From positions 204,212 through 268,211 of the forward strand of contig JAWMQP010000006.1 of the NCBI GenBank assembly GCA_033283335.1: a stretch of 64,000 nt of DNA. The letters run 5' to 3'. This document shows positions 62,212 through 64,000 of the stretch, in pieces. The notes under the pieces were generated by a model, which searched no databases, had not been told where the DNA came from, and worked only from the letters and a program-made list of their open reading frames with translations. Position 1 is the first letter of the stretch, and the number at the start of each line of letters is the position of its first letter. This DNA comes from Pseudomaricurvus sp033283335. Its GTDB lineage: Bacteria; Pseudomonadota; Gammaproteobacteria; Pseudomonadales; Cellvibrionaceae. The translations under genes and the position numbers were made by a program.

Positions 62212-62438
62212 ACAAACTTTGCTCTCGCCTTGCCGTTCGTGGTTCTGCTCTGGAAAACAGGCACTTATATCAGAAATTTAGCGCTAAAGACACTGACTAC
62301 CCAACAGACAAACCGATAACTCTCCACAGCCTGTGTGGCAATGCTTGTTTTTACGTACAGATTCGGTATTGTGCGCCTTTCTTTGCGGCAAGCGGGTACG
62401 CGCTTGCCGATGTTCCCAAGAGTGTAAGGTAAATCGTA

Positions 62439-63737
62439 ATGTCGAGTGTGGATGGCAACCTGATTCAAGAGTTACGTGATCGCGGTTTGATCGCTCAGAT
62501 GACCAATGAAGACGAGCTGCAGGCTTATCTGTCAGAGGCGCCCAGAACTCTGTATTGCGGCTTTGACCCCACAGCCGACAGCCTGCACTTGGGACACCTG
62601 GTTCCTCTTTTAGTTCTGCGTCGCTTTCAGGATGCGGGTCACCACCCCATCGCGTTGGTTGGCGGTGCGACAGGCCTGATCGGCGATCCCAGCTTCAAAG
62701 CTGCCGAGCGGCAGCTGAATACTCCGGATGTGGTGGCAGGCTGGTCCGACAAGATTCGCGAGCAGGTGAGTCAGTTTATCCAATTTGACGGTGTTGAAAA
62801 TCCGGCGGTAGTCGTGAACAACCTGGATTGGGCTGGGCAGATGAATGTGCTCGACTTCCTGCGTGATGTGGGCAAACACTTCTCCGTCAACAATATGATC
62901 AACAAAGAGTCGGTCCAGCAGCGTTTGCAGCGAGAAGGGGCCGGCATTTCCTTTACCGAGTTTTCCTACGCGCTGTTGCAGGGTATGGATTTTGCCGAGC
63001 TGAATCGTCGCTATGATTGCACTCTTCAGGTTGGTGGTAGCGACCAGTGGGGTAACATTGTTGGTGGTATCGACCTGACCCGTCGCCAAAACAAGGCGCA
63101 GGCGTTTGGCCTGACTGTGCCCCTGATCACCAAGGCCGATGGAACCAAATTCGGCAAAACCGAATCCGGTGCGGTGTGGCTGGACCCACGCAAAACCTCG
63201 CCCTACAGTTTTTATCAGTTCTGGCTGGGTACGGCCGATGCGGACGTGTACAAGTTCCTGCACTATTTCACATTTTTAAGTGTGGAGGAGATTGCAGTCA
63301 TTCAAAAGACGGATGAAGAGGCCGAAGGACGTCCGCAGGCGCAGGCCGTGCTGGCGCGTGAAGCTACTCGCCTGGTGCACGGTGATGAAGGCTTGGCTGC
63401 GGCGCAGCGCATCACCGATGCCATGTTTAATGGGACTTTGGCGGATTTAAGTGAAGGCGACCTGGAGCAGTTAGCGCAGGATGGTCTGCCAAGCAGCGAT
63501 TTGCCCCAGGATTTGAGCCTGCCGCTGACCAGCTTGCTGGCTGACAGTGGCATGGTAAAGGCGGCCCGGGAGGCTAAGGACGCGCTGGGTCGGCAGGCGG
63601 TGGTTATCAATGGCGAGGCCAAAGGCATGGAGGACAATATGTCCACTGCTGACTGTTTTGCCGCTGACAAGGCCCTGTATGGGCGATTCTTTCTGGTGAA
63701 ACTGGGCAAGAAAAAGAATCATCTCTTCCGTCTCTGA
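62439..63737 (+). CDS. tyrS: Tyrosyl-tRNA synthetase
   Basis: Charges tRNA-Tyr. The 432-residue class I synthetase has the HIGH signature as DSLHLGHLVPLL and the KMSKS equivalent as TKFGKTESG, with GGSDQWGNIVGGIDL in the tyrosine pocket; this is the E. coli-type TyrS. An S4-like RNA-binding domain ends the protein. In Pseudomonas an rRNA operon follows tyrS; the same seems true here. Confidence 0.97.
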   Translation: MSSVDGNLIQELRDRGLIAQMTNEDELQAYLSEAPRTLYCGFDPTADSLHLGHLVPLLVLRRFQDAGHHPIALVGGATGLIGDPSFKAAERQLNTPDVVAGWSDKIREQVSQFIQFDGVENPAVVVNNLDWAGQMNVLDFLRDVGKHFSVNNMINKESVQQRLQREGAGISFTEFSYALLQGMDFAELNRRYDCTLQVGGSDQWGNIVGGIDLTRRQNKAQAFGLTVPLITKADGTKFGKTESGAVWLDPRKTSPYSFYQFWLGTADADVYKFLHYFTFLSVEEIAVIQKTDEEAEGRPQAQAVLAREATRLVHGDEGLAAAQRITDAMFNGTLADLSEGDLEQLAQDGLPSSDLPQDLSLPLTSLLADSGMVKAAREAKDALGRQAVVINGEAKGMEDNMSTADCFAADKALYGRFFLVKLGKKKNHLFRL

Positions 63738-63763
63738 GGTGATCGCCCTGGCTCTGCTTTCTG

Positions 63764-63788
63764 ACGGCCCGCTCTGCGGGCCGTTTTT
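63764..63788 (+). terminator. Rho-independent terminator after tyrS
   Basis: ACGGCCCGC and GCGGGCCGT form a perfect nine-pair stem with a three-base loop, followed by TTTTGT. It separates tyrS from the strong promoter at the right edge. Confidence 0.9.
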
Positions 63789-63793
63789 GTGTG

Positions 63794-63828
63794 TGGCATC
63801 TGGCATCTGGCATCTGGCACTAGTGCCA
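63794..63828. repeat. 7-bp tandem repeat ending in a 14-bp palindrome
   Basis: TGGCATC occurs three times in tandem (63794-63814), followed by the perfect palindrome TGGCACTAGTGCCA (63815-63828). It lies between the tyrS terminator and the rRNA-type promoter. No function assigned. Confidence 0.7.
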
Positions 63829-63858
63829 ATGTGCTGTTGAGTTAGGGGCTTTATGTAG

Positions 63859-63912
63859 TTTTGTAAACTTTTTACAAAAGCCTCTTGCGCGGCCTTAAGG
63901 CGTCTGTATAAT
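63859..63912 (+). promoter_or_regulatory. Strong rRNA-operon-type promoter
   Basis: TTGCGC (63885-63890) and a consensus TATAAT (63907-63912) are spaced by 16 bases and followed by the GC-rich discriminator GCGCC, typical of stringently controlled rRNA promoters. The AT-rich upstream stretch at 63851-63880, which includes the inverted repeat TTTTGTAAA/TTTACAAAA, resembles an UP element. The 16S gene itself would lie beyond the window; the last 88 bases look like a leader. Confidence 0.7.
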
Positions 63913-64000
63913 GCGCCGCTCTTCAGGACGAGCAGCAAGCTCTCCGGAAGCGTTCAGCGAAGCGGTTTGAGAAGTTTTCAGGCGCTTCAGCAGTCCCCGG

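Overview
The window is chromosomal DNA of a gammaproteobacterium close to the Pseudomonadales/Cellvibrionales. Evidence: the order argC, coiled-coil membrane protein, bactofilin, erpA, anmK, M23 peptidase, tyrS, then an rRNA-type promoter follows the order I know from Pseudomonas. A class II ribonucleotide reductase split into nrdJa and nrdJb, a LapD-type c-di-GMP receptor, DUF2333 and DUF1631 proteins and a PHO box before ppk point the same way. No phage, transposase, CRISPR array or tRNA gene was seen. Almost all genes are intact and tightly packed.

Layout. 1-5.4 kb: the end of an EAL protein, a CoA-acylating aldehyde dehydrogenase, two alpha/beta hydrolases and an EamA transporter. 5.4-12.4 kb: hemN with an FNR-like box, then an AraC regulator divergent from a valine/isobutyrate catabolic operon (acyl-CoA dehydrogenase, enoyl-CoA hydratase, 3-hydroxyisobutyryl-CoA hydrolase, mmsB). 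A 21-bp-spaced direct repeat lies between the regulator and the operon, and a 110-bp inverted-repeat element lies inside the operon. 12.4-20.7 kb: nrdJab, glyA, a hydroxyacid dehydrogenase, an SGNH hydrolase and a Kef-type antiporter. 20.8-24.6 kb: ppx and ppk1 with a PHO box. 24.8-33.3 kb: a GlxA-like regulator, then nrdR-ribD-ribE-ribBX-ribH-nusB-thiL-pgpA, an aspartic protease and ribA. 33.4-38 kb (minus strand): accC, accB, aroQ and dsbD.

38-51 kb is rich in c-di-GMP and envelope functions: a lipoprotein, LapD and a PCu(A)C copper chaperone in one operon, a DUF2333 protein, a PAS-GGDEF-EAL protein, a PfkB kinase, PBP1b with a TPR lipoprotein, and a DUF1631 protein overlapping a PilZ gene. 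51-56 kb (minus strand): hemL, a divergent thiD, hemJ and a CLC channel with CBS domains. 56-64 kb: the argC-to-tyrS block and a strong promoter at the right edge that probably drives an rRNA operon beyond the window.

Themes: cofactor synthesis (riboflavin, heme, thiamine, biotin carboxylase), phosphate and polyphosphate control, oxygen-responsive genes (hemN, nrdJ) and c-di-GMP signalling. The oddest sequence feature is a ladder of four 25-bp tandem repeats ending on the thiD start codon. It forms overlapping mini-ORFs whose stops fall on the next start but one, in front of a ThiD whose usual active-site cysteine is replaced by alanine and at a locus where thiE appears to be missing.
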